Assembly (NCBI GenBank): GCA_902480035.1
Contig: CABSRC010000041.1
Location: 1-12,713 of the forward strand
DNA length: 12,713 nt
From: an uncultured Streptococcus sp.
Lineage (GTDB): Bacteria > Bacillota > Bacilli > Lactobacillales > Streptococcaceae
Direction of reading: 5' to 3'
In this document: positions 1-6,678 of the stretch, piece by piece
Numbering within the stretch: the first letter of the stretch is position 1
Layout: each line of letters begins with the position of its first letter
Position numbers and translations under genes: made by a program
The notes under the pieces: generated by a model
Database searches by the model: none
Told to the model about the DNA's origin: nothing
What the model saw: only the letters and a program-made list of their open reading frames with translations

Positions 1-646
1 CATTTATCCCGCCTCTGCCCCAATCAACTTTTAGATCATAGATCGACGGTTGTTCTTCTAATTTCTTGATCTTTAACTCAACATCATCTTGAAAAATTTC
101 TCCTTTTGCTGTGAAAAGAATCCGCTTATTATTAGAGTCTTTCAAATCAGAATAATTATCTTTATCAATTTTTTGTAAATATAAGGTGAGATAATCGTTC
201 CCATTATAATATCCATAGCTATCAGGTACTTTCCCAAAACTACGGTATGTATTATCTTTACCTAATAAACGATAAATATCAAATTCTTTTTTTTGTCCTA
301 AATGATTCAGGCTATAGCTAATTACTTTAAAAAATTCTTCTTCACCAATTAAAGGAGGAGTTTTTAAATCCCCAGTAAACAAAGAATGTTCCGAAAATGT
401 TGTTACATAATCCTGACCAAAGTAAATATAACCTTCACTATTTTTTTGACTAACTAAAACAAATTTTTGATCGTCAAAAACTTGAATGTTCAAATGTGTT
501 GCAGGATTCTCATCGTTATATTTAGCACTGTTTGATTCTAAATAAGAATGTCCCCATTGATAGGCTAGCACTACAGCTACAAAACTTGCTAGGAAGATGC
601 ATACCATTTTGCAGTGTCGCTTCATACCACCAACTACTTTTTTCAA
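1..646 (-). CDS. Unknown membrane-anchored protein, partial (3' end beyond the window)
   Basis: I do not recognise this protein. The minus-strand frame is open from a TTG codon at 646 to the left edge, giving 215 complete codons without a stop. A second in-frame start, ATG at 625, gives MKRHCKMVC. I prefer TTG because AAAAGGAG lies about six bases upstream, inside the end of the preceding gene, whereas the ATG lacks a clear ribosome binding site. The N-terminus has basic residues followed by a hydrophobic segment (about residues 14-28, VCIFLASFVAVVLAY), so a signal anchor or uncleaved signal peptide is likely. The rest is polar and rich in Asp, Lys, Tyr and Asn, and probably lies outside the membrane. 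No lipobox follows the hydrophobic stretch. The start is three bases after the stop of the upstream membrane gene, so the two are probably cotranscribed and translationally coupled. Codon use looks AT-richer than in sepM and coaD next door. Confidence 0.75.
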   Translation of the reverse strand, partial: MKKVVGGMKRHCKMVCIFLASFVAVVLAYQWGHSYLESNSAKYNDENPATHLNIQVFDDQKFVLVSQKNSEGYIYFGQDYVTTFSEHSLFTGDLKTPPLIGEEEFFKVISYSLNHLGQKKEFDIYRLLGKDNTYRSFGKVPDSYGYYNGNDYLTLYLQKIDKDNYSDLKDSNNKRILFTAKGEIFQDDVELKIKKLEEQPSIYDLKVDWGRGGIN

Positions 647-649
647 AGC

Positions 650-1039
650 CTACTCCTTTTCATTTGATAACTGTTGATAATCGAATAGATATAACAAACT
701 TGAAATGACTGCTAGCACACTAGTTAAAGACGATACAAAAGGAACGAAACCAACTATAGAAGCAACGAAGAGAATTTTATGACTTTTCTTATTTACTTTT
801 GGATTTTCATTATAGTTGGCCATTGCAAGTATAGAGATACCAAGATACAAGAGACTGATTGTATTGATTACCAATCCCCAATCACCTTTTTCAACCAGCT
901 CAGGAACAGCATGAACGAAAGTCCACTCCCAGCGTTGAAAAGAGGCATAGCTGATTACGATCGCTCCTAAAATCCCAATAATCCCATTCATTAGCAACAT
1001 ATTATATGATTTCATAAACTCATTACTTTCTTGACCCAT
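650..1039 (-). CDS. Small multi-pass membrane protein of unknown function
   Basis: The 129-residue product has hydrophobic segments at about residues 14-33, 55-74 and 88-118; the last is long enough for two passes, so three or four transmembrane helices are likely. I recognise no family. The start is uncertain. ATG 1039 has AAGGA upstream but only two or three bases away, which is too close. ATG 1015 (MKSYNML, 121 residues) has only a weak GAAAG before it. The gene ends three bases before the TTG start of the partial gene to its left and carries that gene's ribosome binding site. It lies 62 bases downstream of sepM with no convincing terminator between, so readthrough from the rsmD-coaD-sepM transcript is possible. 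Both unknown genes are AT-rich compared with the housekeeping genes, which fits an accessory pair, but no mobile element is visible. Confidence 0.7.
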   Translation of the reverse strand: MGQESNEFMKSYNMLLMNGIIGILGAIVISYASFQRWEWTFVHAVPELVEKGDWGLVINTISLLYLGISILAMANYNENPKVNKKSHKILFVASIVGFVPFVSSLTSVLAVISSLLYLFDYQQLSNEKE

Positions 1040-1101
1040 AATCCTTCATAAACATGAGAAATTGATTTTCTCTCATTTCATCACTTGTCCAACAGACTAC
1101 T

Positions 1102-2184
1102 CTAATTCTTCTTCAAATAATCAATAGCGTCTTGAAGGGTTTTGACGGGCACAATTTTCATCTTCGAATGAATTTGTTTTGCTGCATCTTTAGCGGTTTC
1201 GTAGTTTGATTTAGCCTTGGGATTGGCTTTCTTTTCTTCTTTGGAAACAGGGTTATTAGGGGCAAAGAAAATTTCTGCTCCTTCTTTATCTGCTGCAACG
1301 ACTTTCTTGTCAATCCCACCGATATCGCCAACCGTTCCATCTTGGTTAATGGTTCCTGTCCCAGCAATATGGCGTCCCTGACGAAGGTCCGGTTCTGCCA
1401 CTTGAGTGTAGATGGCTAGGCTAAACATCATACCGGCACTTGGGCCACCGATGCCAGCTGTCGCAAACTGGACAGGAACATCGCCTTTGGCTTCAGTTCG
1501 GTCGATCAGGCTAATCCCAATTCCGTTTTTCCCATTGGTCAATTTGATGATCTTCCCATCTGCGGTCTTGGTTTGTCCATCTTCAATGTAGGTCACCGAA
1601 ACGGGGTCGCCAATTTTTTGAGAACCAACATAGTCAATCAATTCTTTGGAACTCTTAAAGGTCTTGCCATTCACACCGGTGACGGTATCCGCAATGTTCA
1701 AGACCCCTTTAAAGGTCGAGTCATCTGCTACCTGCATGACATAGACTCCTAGAAAGTCCATCTGGGTTTCTTTGCCAGCTGTCTTCAATCCTTGGTAGAT
1801 GGCCATATTTTGCGAGGTTTCCATATAGAATTGGTTAATTCGCGTGAATTCTTGACTCGAACTACCACCGGTCATATCCTTGGCAGAGTAGATATCTGTA
1901 AAAGGCGTTGCCCAAGCATAGATCAAATCAGCCGGAGTTGCTTCTTTCACCGCTACGGTCACAAAATCATAGGTTCCTGACTTGGTATCCGCTTTTCCAT
2001 CGACTGTCATGACTGTCCGAATATCTTCGGCAGTTCCCGGCATCTCAATATAATAGGGAAGGCGAATCATAAAAGCAGCTAGCAAGAGAAGCAAGAAAAA
2101 AACTCCTGCAATCGGCCATCGGTATTCTTTCAACCGTCCTTTTTTCTTTTTAGGGGTCAAGCTTGGTTTATTCGCTTGTGTCAT
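1102..2184 (-). CDS. sepM: SepM-type membrane serine protease (PDZ plus Lon-like domain)
   Basis: The 360-residue protein has a basic N-terminus, one transmembrane segment (about 24-41), a PDZ domain (roughly 130-215) and a C-terminal Lon-type protease domain. The catalytic Ser249 is visible in GGPSAGM and the partner Lys294 in GGIDKKVVAADKEGA, so the Ser-Lys dyad is intact. The catalytic part should face outside the cell. In Streptococcus mutans the homolog SepM trims the competence-stimulating peptide; whether this protein has a signalling-peptide substrate here is an inference, and members outside mutans may have other substrates. The ATG at 2184 has GGAGG nine bases upstream. The first 17 bases overlap the end of coaD, so translation is coupled. 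The order rsmD-coaD-sepM is conserved in streptococci. The length is normal for the family and I see no damage. Confidence 0.92.
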   Translation of the reverse strand: MTQANKPSLTPKKKKGRLKEYRWPIAGVFFLLLLLAAFMIRLPYYIEMPGTAEDIRTVMTVDGKADTKSGTYDFVTVAVKEATPADLIYAWATPFTDIYSAKDMTGGSSSQEFTRINQFYMETSQNMAIYQGLKTAGKETQMDFLGVYVMQVADDSTFKGVLNIADTVTGVNGKTFKSSKELIDYVGSQKIGDPVSVTYIEDGQTKTADGKIIKLTNGKNGIGISLIDRTEAKGDVPVQFATAGIGGPSAGMMFSLAIYTQVAEPDLRQGRHIAGTGTINQDGTVGDIGGIDKKVVAADKEGAEIFFAPNNPVSKEEKKANPKAKSNYETAKDAAKQIHSKMKIVPVKTLQDAIDYLKKN

Positions 2185-2656
2185 CTTTAATTTCCTCCAT
2201 TACACTCTCTGGGACATAAGGTGAGATATCCTGCTGAAAAGCCAGCAACTCTCGAATACGCGTCGAACTAATGGCCTGGTAAGGAGGCTGGGCGTAGAGA
2301 TAAACCGTCTCCAATTCAGGTGCCAACTGGTGGTTAAAATAATCCATATTGGCTTCGTAAACTAGATCCTGTGCATTGCGCAAGCCCCGGATCAAGGTCA
2401 CCACACCAAGATTGCGCGCCACAGTCACAGCCAATTCTTGGGTCGACGTCACAATTTCAACATTTTCCAAATGAGCCAAGGCCCCTTCCACCATGCGCAC
2501 GCGCTGCTCAATAGAAAAGAGCCCGACTTTTTCCGGATTATAAAAAATTCCGACATAGACACGGTCAAACAAGCGGCTCGCCCGCTCAATCAATTGCACA
2601 TGCCCAATGGTAATCGGATCAAACGATCCTGTAAACAATCCAGTTCTATCTGACAT
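2168..2656 (-). CDS. coaD: Phosphopantetheine adenylyltransferase
   Basis: This cytoplasmic enzyme transfers AMP from ATP to 4'-phosphopantetheine, giving dephospho-CoA, the penultimate step of coenzyme A synthesis. The 162-residue length is standard. The nucleotidyltransferase motif is intact: GSFDPITIGH at residues 10-19, with the T/HxGH signature at 16-19, and the second signature ISSTRIRE at 129-136. The ATG at 2656 overlaps the end of rsmD by 11 bases, and its AAGG ribosome binding site lies inside rsmD. The 3' end overlaps sepM by 17 bases. These overlaps indicate one transcript rsmD-coaD-sepM. The coupling of rsmD and coaD is widespread in bacteria, which supports both calls. Confidence 0.97.
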   Translation of the reverse strand: MSDRTGLFTGSFDPITIGHVQLIERASRLFDRVYVGIFYNPEKVGLFSIEQRVRMVEGALAHLENVEIVTSTQELAVTVARNLGVVTLIRGLRNAQDLVYEANMDYFNHQLAPELETVYLYAQPPYQAISSTRIRELLAFQQDISPYVPESVMEEIKDDTSE

Positions 2657-3185
2657 ATACTGTTACCTTACTAATTCCATAGATTTTTTCTTTCCAGATT
2701 CCCACTTGTCCGATTTCCTCAGGAAGTTCTACATGTTTATCGGTTTCGCACACAATCATGATGTTTTCTGATAAGAGATGGCGCTCGCACAAGGTTTCGA
2801 TATCGCGGACAATCTCTTCCTTGGCATAAGGCGGGTCTAAGAAAACCAGATCAAAGGTGCCCGTTAGAAGCCCCAAGGCTTGCTTGGCCTCCATTTTTAG
2901 TAGTTGAAAGCGTTCCTTTTCCTTGGTCATAGCAATATTAGCTGCTACGATTTCCTGCGCTCGACGGTCTCTTTCCACTAGAACCGCCTCTGACATGCCT
3001 CGAGAGACTGCCTCAATAGAGAGGCCACCGCTTCCTGCATAGAGATCCAGCACTCTTCCGCCATCAAAGTAAGGACCAATCATATTGAACATAGCCCCTC
3101 TGACCTTATCAGAAGTCGGCCTGGTTGTTTTTCCTTCAAGTGTTTTGAGGGGACGTCCCCCATAGGTTCCAGATACTATTTTCAT
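2646..3185 (-). CDS. rsmD: 16S rRNA (guanine-966-N2)-methyltransferase RsmD
   Basis: RsmD methylates N2 of G966 in 16S rRNA on the assembling small subunit, using S-adenosylmethionine. With the start at ATG 3185 the product has 179 residues and begins MKIVSGTYGG, the usual start of the family. The SAM-binding motif VLDLYAGSGGLSIEA is at about 45-59 and the catalytic DPPY at 117-120. The frame is open further upstream to a TTG at 3236, but that extension (SNRNFLIFFG) is unlike the family and has no ribosome binding site. ATG 3194 (MIPMKIV) is another possibility. No Shine-Dalgarno sequence is visible before ATG 3185. Instead an extended -10 promoter lies immediately upstream, so the message may be leaderless. 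First gene of the rsmD-coaD-sepM run. Confidence 0.94.
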   Translation of the reverse strand: MKIVSGTYGGRPLKTLEGKTTRPTSDKVRGAMFNMIGPYFDGGRVLDLYAGSGGLSIEAVSRGMSEAVLVERDRRAQEIVAANIAMTKEKERFQLLKMEAKQALGLLTGTFDLVFLDPPYAKEEIVRDIETLCERHLLSENIMIVCETDKHVELPEEIGQVGIWKEKIYGISKVTVYVR

Positions 3186-3201
3186 AGGGATCATTATACC
3201 A
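3185..3201 (-). promoter_or_regulatory. Extended -10 promoter of rsmD-coaD-sepM, probably leaderless
   Basis: On the minus strand TGGTATAAT occupies 3201-3193: a consensus -10 hexamer with the TGn extension. No good -35 box sits 16-18 bases upstream (best TCGCAA, three of six matches), as is common for extended -10 promoters. Only seven bases separate the hexamer from ATG 3185, so transcription should begin at or within a base or two of the start codon. There is no ribosome binding site in between. Confidence 0.6.
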
Positions 3202-3240
3202 AAAAAAATCAGAAAATTGCGATTTGATATGGTCAAGCGA

Positions 3241-3276
3241 CAATTAAAAGAGGCTGGGACAAAAGTCCTAGCCTCT
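3241..3276 (-). terminator. Rho-independent terminator of asnA (stem III of the repeat)
   Basis: Minus strand: AGAGGCTAGGAC, loop TTTT, then GTCCCAGCCTCT, followed by TTTTAATTG. The stem has 12 positions with one A-C mismatch (a G-U pair if read from the plus strand). It lies about 160 bases after the asnA stop and just before the rsmD promoter, so it should insulate the two units. Read the other way the U-tract is weak. Confidence 0.7.
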
Positions 3277-3422
3277 CAATTGTTTTTGGATTTTCGAGCA
3301 AGACGCAGTGGTTGAGTGGGCTCTACTACGCTGATTTCATCAGCTTTTACAGCCCTACTCAACTGTGCGGAGGCGGGACGACGAAATCGAATTCTAACGA
3401 ATTACCGATTTCTGTCCCACTC
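3248..3422 (-). repeat. Structured intergenic repeat, copy 1 (three consecutive stem-loops)
   Basis: Read on the minus strand directly after asnA, three structures follow one another. Stem I pairs GAGTGGGAC (3422-3414) with GTCCCGCCTC (3379-3370) and has an inner AAATCG/CGATTT pairing. Stem II pairs GTTGAGTAGGGCT (3363-3351) with AGCCCACTCAAC (3322-3311) and has a perfect inner hairpin GCTGAT-GAA-ATCAGC (3344-3330). Stem III (3276-3249) is terminator-like and annotated separately. Between I and II lies CCGCA; after II lies ACTGCGTC. The same order and the same two linkers recur at 10900-11018, so this is a family rather than a chance structure. From memory, very similar sequences occur in many copies between genes in streptococci; I cannot verify this here. 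No open reading frame of substance is present. Confidence 0.7.
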
Positions 3423-3433
3423 TCTTTCTTTCC

Positions 3434-4426
3434 TTATAGGATATTTTCATATTCATCGCGGACAGATTGCGGCCAGACACTAGTTTGGACTTCACCGATA
3501 TGTTTCTTACGAAGCAAGAACATGGCCAAACGAGATTGCCCGATTCCTCCACCAATTGTGAGTGGGAAGAGACCATTTAACAAGGCCTTGTGCCACTCTA
3601 ATTGGAGACGATCTTGATCTCCTGTAATCTCAATTTGACGGCGAAGCGTTTCCTCATCGACACGGATTCCCATTGAAGACAACTCAAAGGCTGAACCTAG
3701 GACATCATTCCATACAAGGATATCACCATTCAATCCCTTGTAGCCATTTTCAGATTCTGTTGTCCAGTCATCGTAGTCAGGTGCGCGTCCATCATGTGGT
3801 TTGCCATCTGCAAGCTCTCCACCAATCCCGATCAAGAAAACGGCTCCGAATTCTTTGGCAATGGCATTTTCACGCTCTTTTGGAGTTAAATCTGGATAGC
3901 GTTCCACCAATTCTTCTGTGTGAACAAAGGTAATTTGTTTTGGAAGAACTGATTCAATATCATAGCGCGCTTCTACTGCTAGTTCTGTTAAGCGAATTGC
4001 CTTGTAGATCTTTTCAACCGTTTCTTTGAGGTAGGCGATATTGCGTTGACCATTTGGGATGACTTTTTCCCAGTCCCATTGGTCTACATAAACGGAGTGA
4101 ATGGCGTCTAGTGAATCTTCATCTGGACGAAGGGCCTTCATATGGACAAAGAGGCCTTCGCCTTCTCCAAAACCAAAACGCGCCAAGGTATGGCGTTTCC
4201 ATTTTGCGAGTGAATGCACGACTTCATAAGTCTCATCAGGAATTTGAAGGACCTTTACGGATACCGGATGTTCAATCCCAGAAAGGTTATCCTGCATCCC
4301 ATCTCCGACCTTGCTCAAAATTGGCCCTTGGACTTCAATGATGTCCAATTTATCTTTTAAATACTGCGTAAACGTCGTTTTAACAAACGAAATTTCTTTT
4401 TGTTGGTGGATAAAACTTTTTTTCAT
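3434..4426 (-). CDS. asnA: Aspartate--ammonia ligase (ammonia-dependent asparagine synthetase A)
   Basis: AsnA makes asparagine from aspartate, ammonia and ATP through an aspartyl-AMP intermediate, in the cytoplasm; its fold is related to class II aminoacyl-tRNA synthetases. The 330-residue length is normal. Visible landmarks are GDGMQDNLSG (about 41-50, with the conserved Asp46), the central segment IGIGGELADGKPHDGRAPDY, and the C-terminal class II motif 3-like GGGIGQSRLAMFLL. I chose ATG 4426 (MKKSFIHQQK) because GAGGAA lies six bases upstream and the family begins there; the ATG at 4438 is itself next to that ribosome binding site and is probably not used. The gene stands alone: it has its own promoter, diverges from hdiR, and ends in the terminator-bearing repeat. 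I see no T-box or other long leader, so control by asparagine, if any, must act at the promoter. Confidence 0.96.
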   Translation of the reverse strand: MKKSFIHQQKEISFVKTTFTQYLKDKLDIIEVQGPILSKVGDGMQDNLSGIEHPVSVKVLQIPDETYEVVHSLAKWKRHTLARFGFGEGEGLFVHMKALRPDEDSLDAIHSVYVDQWDWEKVIPNGQRNIAYLKETVEKIYKAIRLTELAVEARYDIESVLPKQITFVHTEELVERYPDLTPKERENAIAKEFGAVFLIGIGGELADGKPHDGRAPDYDDWTTESENGYKGLNGDILVWNDVLGSAFELSSMGIRVDEETLRRQIEITGDQDRLQLEWHKALLNGLFPLTIGGGIGQSRLAMFLLRKKHIGEVQTSVWPQSVRDEYENIL

Positions 4427-4458
4427 ATAGTTCCTCATTTATAGACATTTTAGAATTG

Positions 4459-4486
4459 ATTATACTCCTTTTTCAATCAAAATCAA
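4459..4486 (-). promoter_or_regulatory. asnA promoter
   Basis: On the minus strand TTGATT (4486-4481) is followed after 16 bases by a perfect TATAAT (4464-4459). The expected start of transcription is near 4452, giving a leader of roughly 25 bases that contains the GAGGAA ribosome binding site. The promoter is divergent from that of hdiR and lies about 60 bases from the HdiR operator, with no overlap. Confidence 0.7.
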
Positions 4487-4519
4487 GTCTTTTCATTCGT
4501 TTTCAACTGAATTTTTCTC

Positions 4520-4548
4520 TTGCAAAAAGGATTCATTTTTGATAAACT
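4520..4548 (+). promoter_or_regulatory. Promoter of the hdiR-umuC operon
   Basis: TTGCAA (4520-4525), a spacer of exactly 17 bases, and TAAACT (4543-4548). Transcription should start around 4555, inside the adjoining palindrome, so a repressor bound there would block initiation directly. Confidence 0.65.
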
Positions 4549-4549
4549 G

Positions 4550-4574
4550 TATGTAACTTTTAAAACGTTACATA
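4550..4574 (+). promoter_or_regulatory. Probable HdiR operator (inverted repeat)
   Basis: TATGTAAC (4550-4557) and GTTACATA (4567-4574) are perfect inverted arms of eight bases around the nine-base AT-rich centre TTTTAAAAC, which is itself nearly symmetric. The palindrome covers the predicted transcription start and ends just before the AGGAG of hdiR. I found no second copy in the window, so it is specific to this promoter. In Streptococcus uberis an HdiR homolog was reported to bind an inverted repeat in the promoter of the matching operon; that this palindrome is the counterpart is an inference. Confidence 0.75.
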
Positions 4575-4585
4575 GGAGAAGCGAC

Positions 4586-5263
4586 ATGTTTGATGCAAAA
4601 AAACTAAAAGAAAGACGCCTGGAAAAAGGCTTGACCCAAGCAGATGTCTACGAGGATCTCAAGATTTCTCGCAAGACTTACTCCAGTTGGGAGAATGGCT
4701 TAGCGGAGCCACACGAAAAAAATCTCAGGAGGTTGGCCAAGCGCCTCTCCGTTAAAGAGGACTACTTTATTAACAAAGACTCCGCACTCTACACCTACCC
4801 TTTATTAACCCCACCTCATCAAAAGAAAGTCGACCAGTTGGCCAGCCAGTTATTTGAACAGCAGCAAAAAGTTGTTTCCTTGACTGCTTATAAGGTTCTT
4901 TCGATTGAGTTGGCAGCCGGTTTAGGACACACCTTTTATGACAACGAAACGGACTATGAAACTGTCTATTTTGACCAAGAGATCCAGCACGATTTCGCTT
5001 CTTGGGTATCAGGTGATTCGATGGAACCTCTCTATCCCAACGGCTCTGTTGCCCTCATGAAGCAGACTGGCTTTGACTATGATGGGGCTGTCTACGCCCT
5101 CATCTGGAATGGAAAGACCTATATCAAGAAAGTCTATCGGGAGGCTGAAGGCTTGCGCTTAGAATCCATCAACCCTGACTACGATGATTTATTTGCTCCC
5201 TATGAAGACGAGCCCAAAATCGTCGGCATTGTGGTCGGGCATTTTCTCCCACTCGAGGTTTAA
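4586..5263 (+). CDS. hdiR: HdiR-like self-cleaving repressor (XRE helix-turn-helix plus S24 peptidase)
   Basis: The 225-residue protein joins an N-terminal XRE/Cro helix-turn-helix (about residues 5-60, including LTQADVYEDLKISRKTYSSW) to a C-terminal LexA-like S24 domain (about 105-225). The cleavage site is a plausible Ala111-Gly112 in ELAAGLG, the nucleophile Ser145 lies in SGDSMEP and the general base is Lys181 in YIKKVYR. HdiR of Lactococcus lactis is a DNA-damage-responsive repressor that cleaves itself with RecA's help; the intact catalytic set predicts the same here. I chose ATG 4586 because AGGAG precedes it by seven bases; an upstream TTG in frame lies in the promoter. The gene is two bases upstream of umuC and behind its own palindromic operator, so it most likely represses the whole four-gene operon including itself. 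Streptococci lack classical LexA, which makes this their SOS-like switch. Confidence 0.92.
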   Translation: MFDAKKLKERRLEKGLTQADVYEDLKISRKTYSSWENGLAEPHEKNLRRLAKRLSVKEDYFINKDSALYTYPLLTPPHQKKVDQLASQLFEQQQKVVSLTAYKVLSIELAAGLGHTFYDNETDYETVYFDQEIQHDFASWVSGDSMEPLYPNGSVALMKQTGFDYDGAVYALIWNGKTYIKKVYREAEGLRLESINPDYDDLFAPYEDEPKIVGIVVGHFLPLEV

Positions 5264-5265
5264 AT

Positions 5266-6678
5266 ATGCTATTTGATTATTCACGTGAGCCTCATTCTGA
5301 TATTGCTTTTGTGGATATGAAAAGTTTTTATGCTAGCTGTGAATGTGTCCGTCTGGGGCTCAACCCCTTGACGACTTCCCTTTGCGTCATGAGTCGAAGC
5401 GACAATTCTGCTGGCCTGATTTTGGCGAGCTCTCCCGTTTTCAAACAAGTCTTCGGCAAGAAAAATGTCAGCCGTAGCTACGACCTACCTTTTGATCTCA
5501 AGACCAGAAAATTTAATAGCTACGTCGCTAAAAAACAAGGATTGCCAACAGATCCAGCCTTTATTGCATCCATTGAATCTTGGGCCAAGAGGACCCTGAT
5601 TGTGCCACCACGCATGAATGCCTACATTCAGGTCAATATGGAGATTCAGAAGGTTTTTCAGGAATTTGCGGCACCAGATGATATTTTCCCTTACTCGATC
5701 GACGAAGGCTTTATCGATCTGACTTCTTCCTTAAATTATTTTATTCCAGATTTCTCCCTCTCTCGAAAGGAAAAACTGGATCTCCTTTCTGCTAGAATCC
5801 AAAAAAGGATCTGGCAGGAAACTGGAATCTACTCTACCATCGGCCTCAGCAACGCCAATCCCCTTCTTGCCAAGCTAGCCTTGGACAATGAAGCCAAGCA
5901 TTGCCGAAATATGCGCTCCAACTGGTCCTATGAAGATGTAGAAAGTAAGGTCTGGAAACTGCCCCAGCTCACTGATTTTTGGGGCATTGGACGTCGGACT
6001 GAAAAACGATTGCAAGGGATCGGGATCACGTCGATTGCTGAACTGGCTCAGGCTCATCCCGATCTCTTAAAGAAAGAATTCGGAGTCATGGGGCTTCAAC
6101 TGTGGTTCCATGCTCATGGCATTGATGAAAGCAATGTCCACAAGCCTTATCGTCCGAAGTCACGAGGCATTGGCAATTCTCAAATCTTGCCCTATGACTA
6201 CCACCTACAAACAGACATTGAACTGGTGTTTCGTGAGATGGCTGAACAGGTGGCTATCCGCTTGCGACGGAAAAAAAAGAAGACCCAGCTAGTCTCCATT
6301 CATGCCTCCTACTCCAAAATCGAGGGGCTTCCGTCCATTCATTGTCAGCAAAAGATTGAACCCACGCAATCCACCAAGGTTTTATCCGATACTGTTCTGC
6401 GGCTCTTTCGCTCCAAGTACGAAGGCGGAGCCATTCGGCAGATTGGTGTTTTTTATGGCGAACTTGTCGAGGAGTCCCTCCAACTTTTTTCTCTCTTTGA
6501 TGATCCAATAGCCCTAGAAAAAGAGGAAAAACTCCAGCAGACCATTGACCGCATTCGGGACCAATTTGGCTTTACCTCTCTTCAGAAAGGCTCCTCACTA
6601 CTAGAAAACTCACGCGCCATTGCTCGCAGTAAACTAACTGGCGGACATTCCGCAGGAGGCTTAGATGGATTAACATGA
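5266..6678 (+). CDS. umuC: UmuC-like Y-family DNA polymerase (translesion synthesis)
   Basis: This 470-residue error-prone polymerase copies past DNA lesions. The catalytic carboxylates are present: Asp17 in FVDMKSFYASCE, and Asp146-Glu147 in YSIDEGF. Tyr22 occupies the steric-gate position that excludes ribonucleotides in UmuC. A helix-hairpin-helix stretch (about 232-261, FWGIGRRTEKRLQGIGI) marks the thumb, and the little-finger domain covers about 298-400. QLFSLFDD at 406-413 looks like a beta-clamp binding motif of the QL-x-LF type. The gene follows hdiR by two bases, with GAGG in the end of hdiR as its ribosome binding site, and its TGA overlaps the ATG of the next gene (ATGA). No umuD gene is visible; the Bacillus UvrX-type relatives likewise pair with a YolD protein instead. 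In Streptococcus uberis the homolog is required for UV mutagenesis. Confidence 0.94.
   Translation: MLFDYSREPHSDIAFVDMKSFYASCECVRLGLNPLTTSLCVMSRSDNSAGLILASSPVFKQVFGKKNVSRSYDLPFDLKTRKFNSYVAKKQGLPTDPAFIASIESWAKRTLIVPPRMNAYIQVNMEIQKVFQEFAAPDDIFPYSIDEGFIDLTSSLNYFIPDFSLSRKEKLDLLSARIQKRIWQETGIYSTIGLSNANPLLAKLALDNEAKHCRNMRSNWSYEDVESKVWKLPQLTDFWGIGRRTEKRLQGIGITSIAELAQAHPDLLKKEFGVMGLQLWFHAHGIDESNVHKPYRPKSRGIGNSQILPYDYHLQTDIELVFREMAEQVAIRLRRKKKKTQLVSIHASYSKIEGLPSIHCQQKIEPTQSTKVLSDTVLRLFRSKYEGGAIRQIGVFYGELVEESLQLFSLFDDPIALEKEEKLQQTIDRIRDQFGFTSLQKGSSLLENSRAIARSKLTGGHSAGGLDGLT

Noticed and set aside
1054..1076. Hairpin GAGAAA-TTGAT-TTTCTC after sepM as a terminator
   Set aside because: Only six AT-rich pairs, and no uridine run follows on the minus strand.
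3186..3236. N-terminal extension of rsmD to TTG 3236
   Set aside because: The extension runs through the promoter region, lacks a ribosome binding site and is not family-like.
3312..3617. Plus-strand frame of 101 codons across the repeat and the end of asnA
   Set aside because: It is antisense to asnA, lies partly in the hairpin repeat, and has no ribosome binding site or recognisable protein features.
4427..4458. T-box or other riboswitch before asnA
   Set aside because: The leader predicted from the promoter is only about 25 bases, far too short for such a structure.
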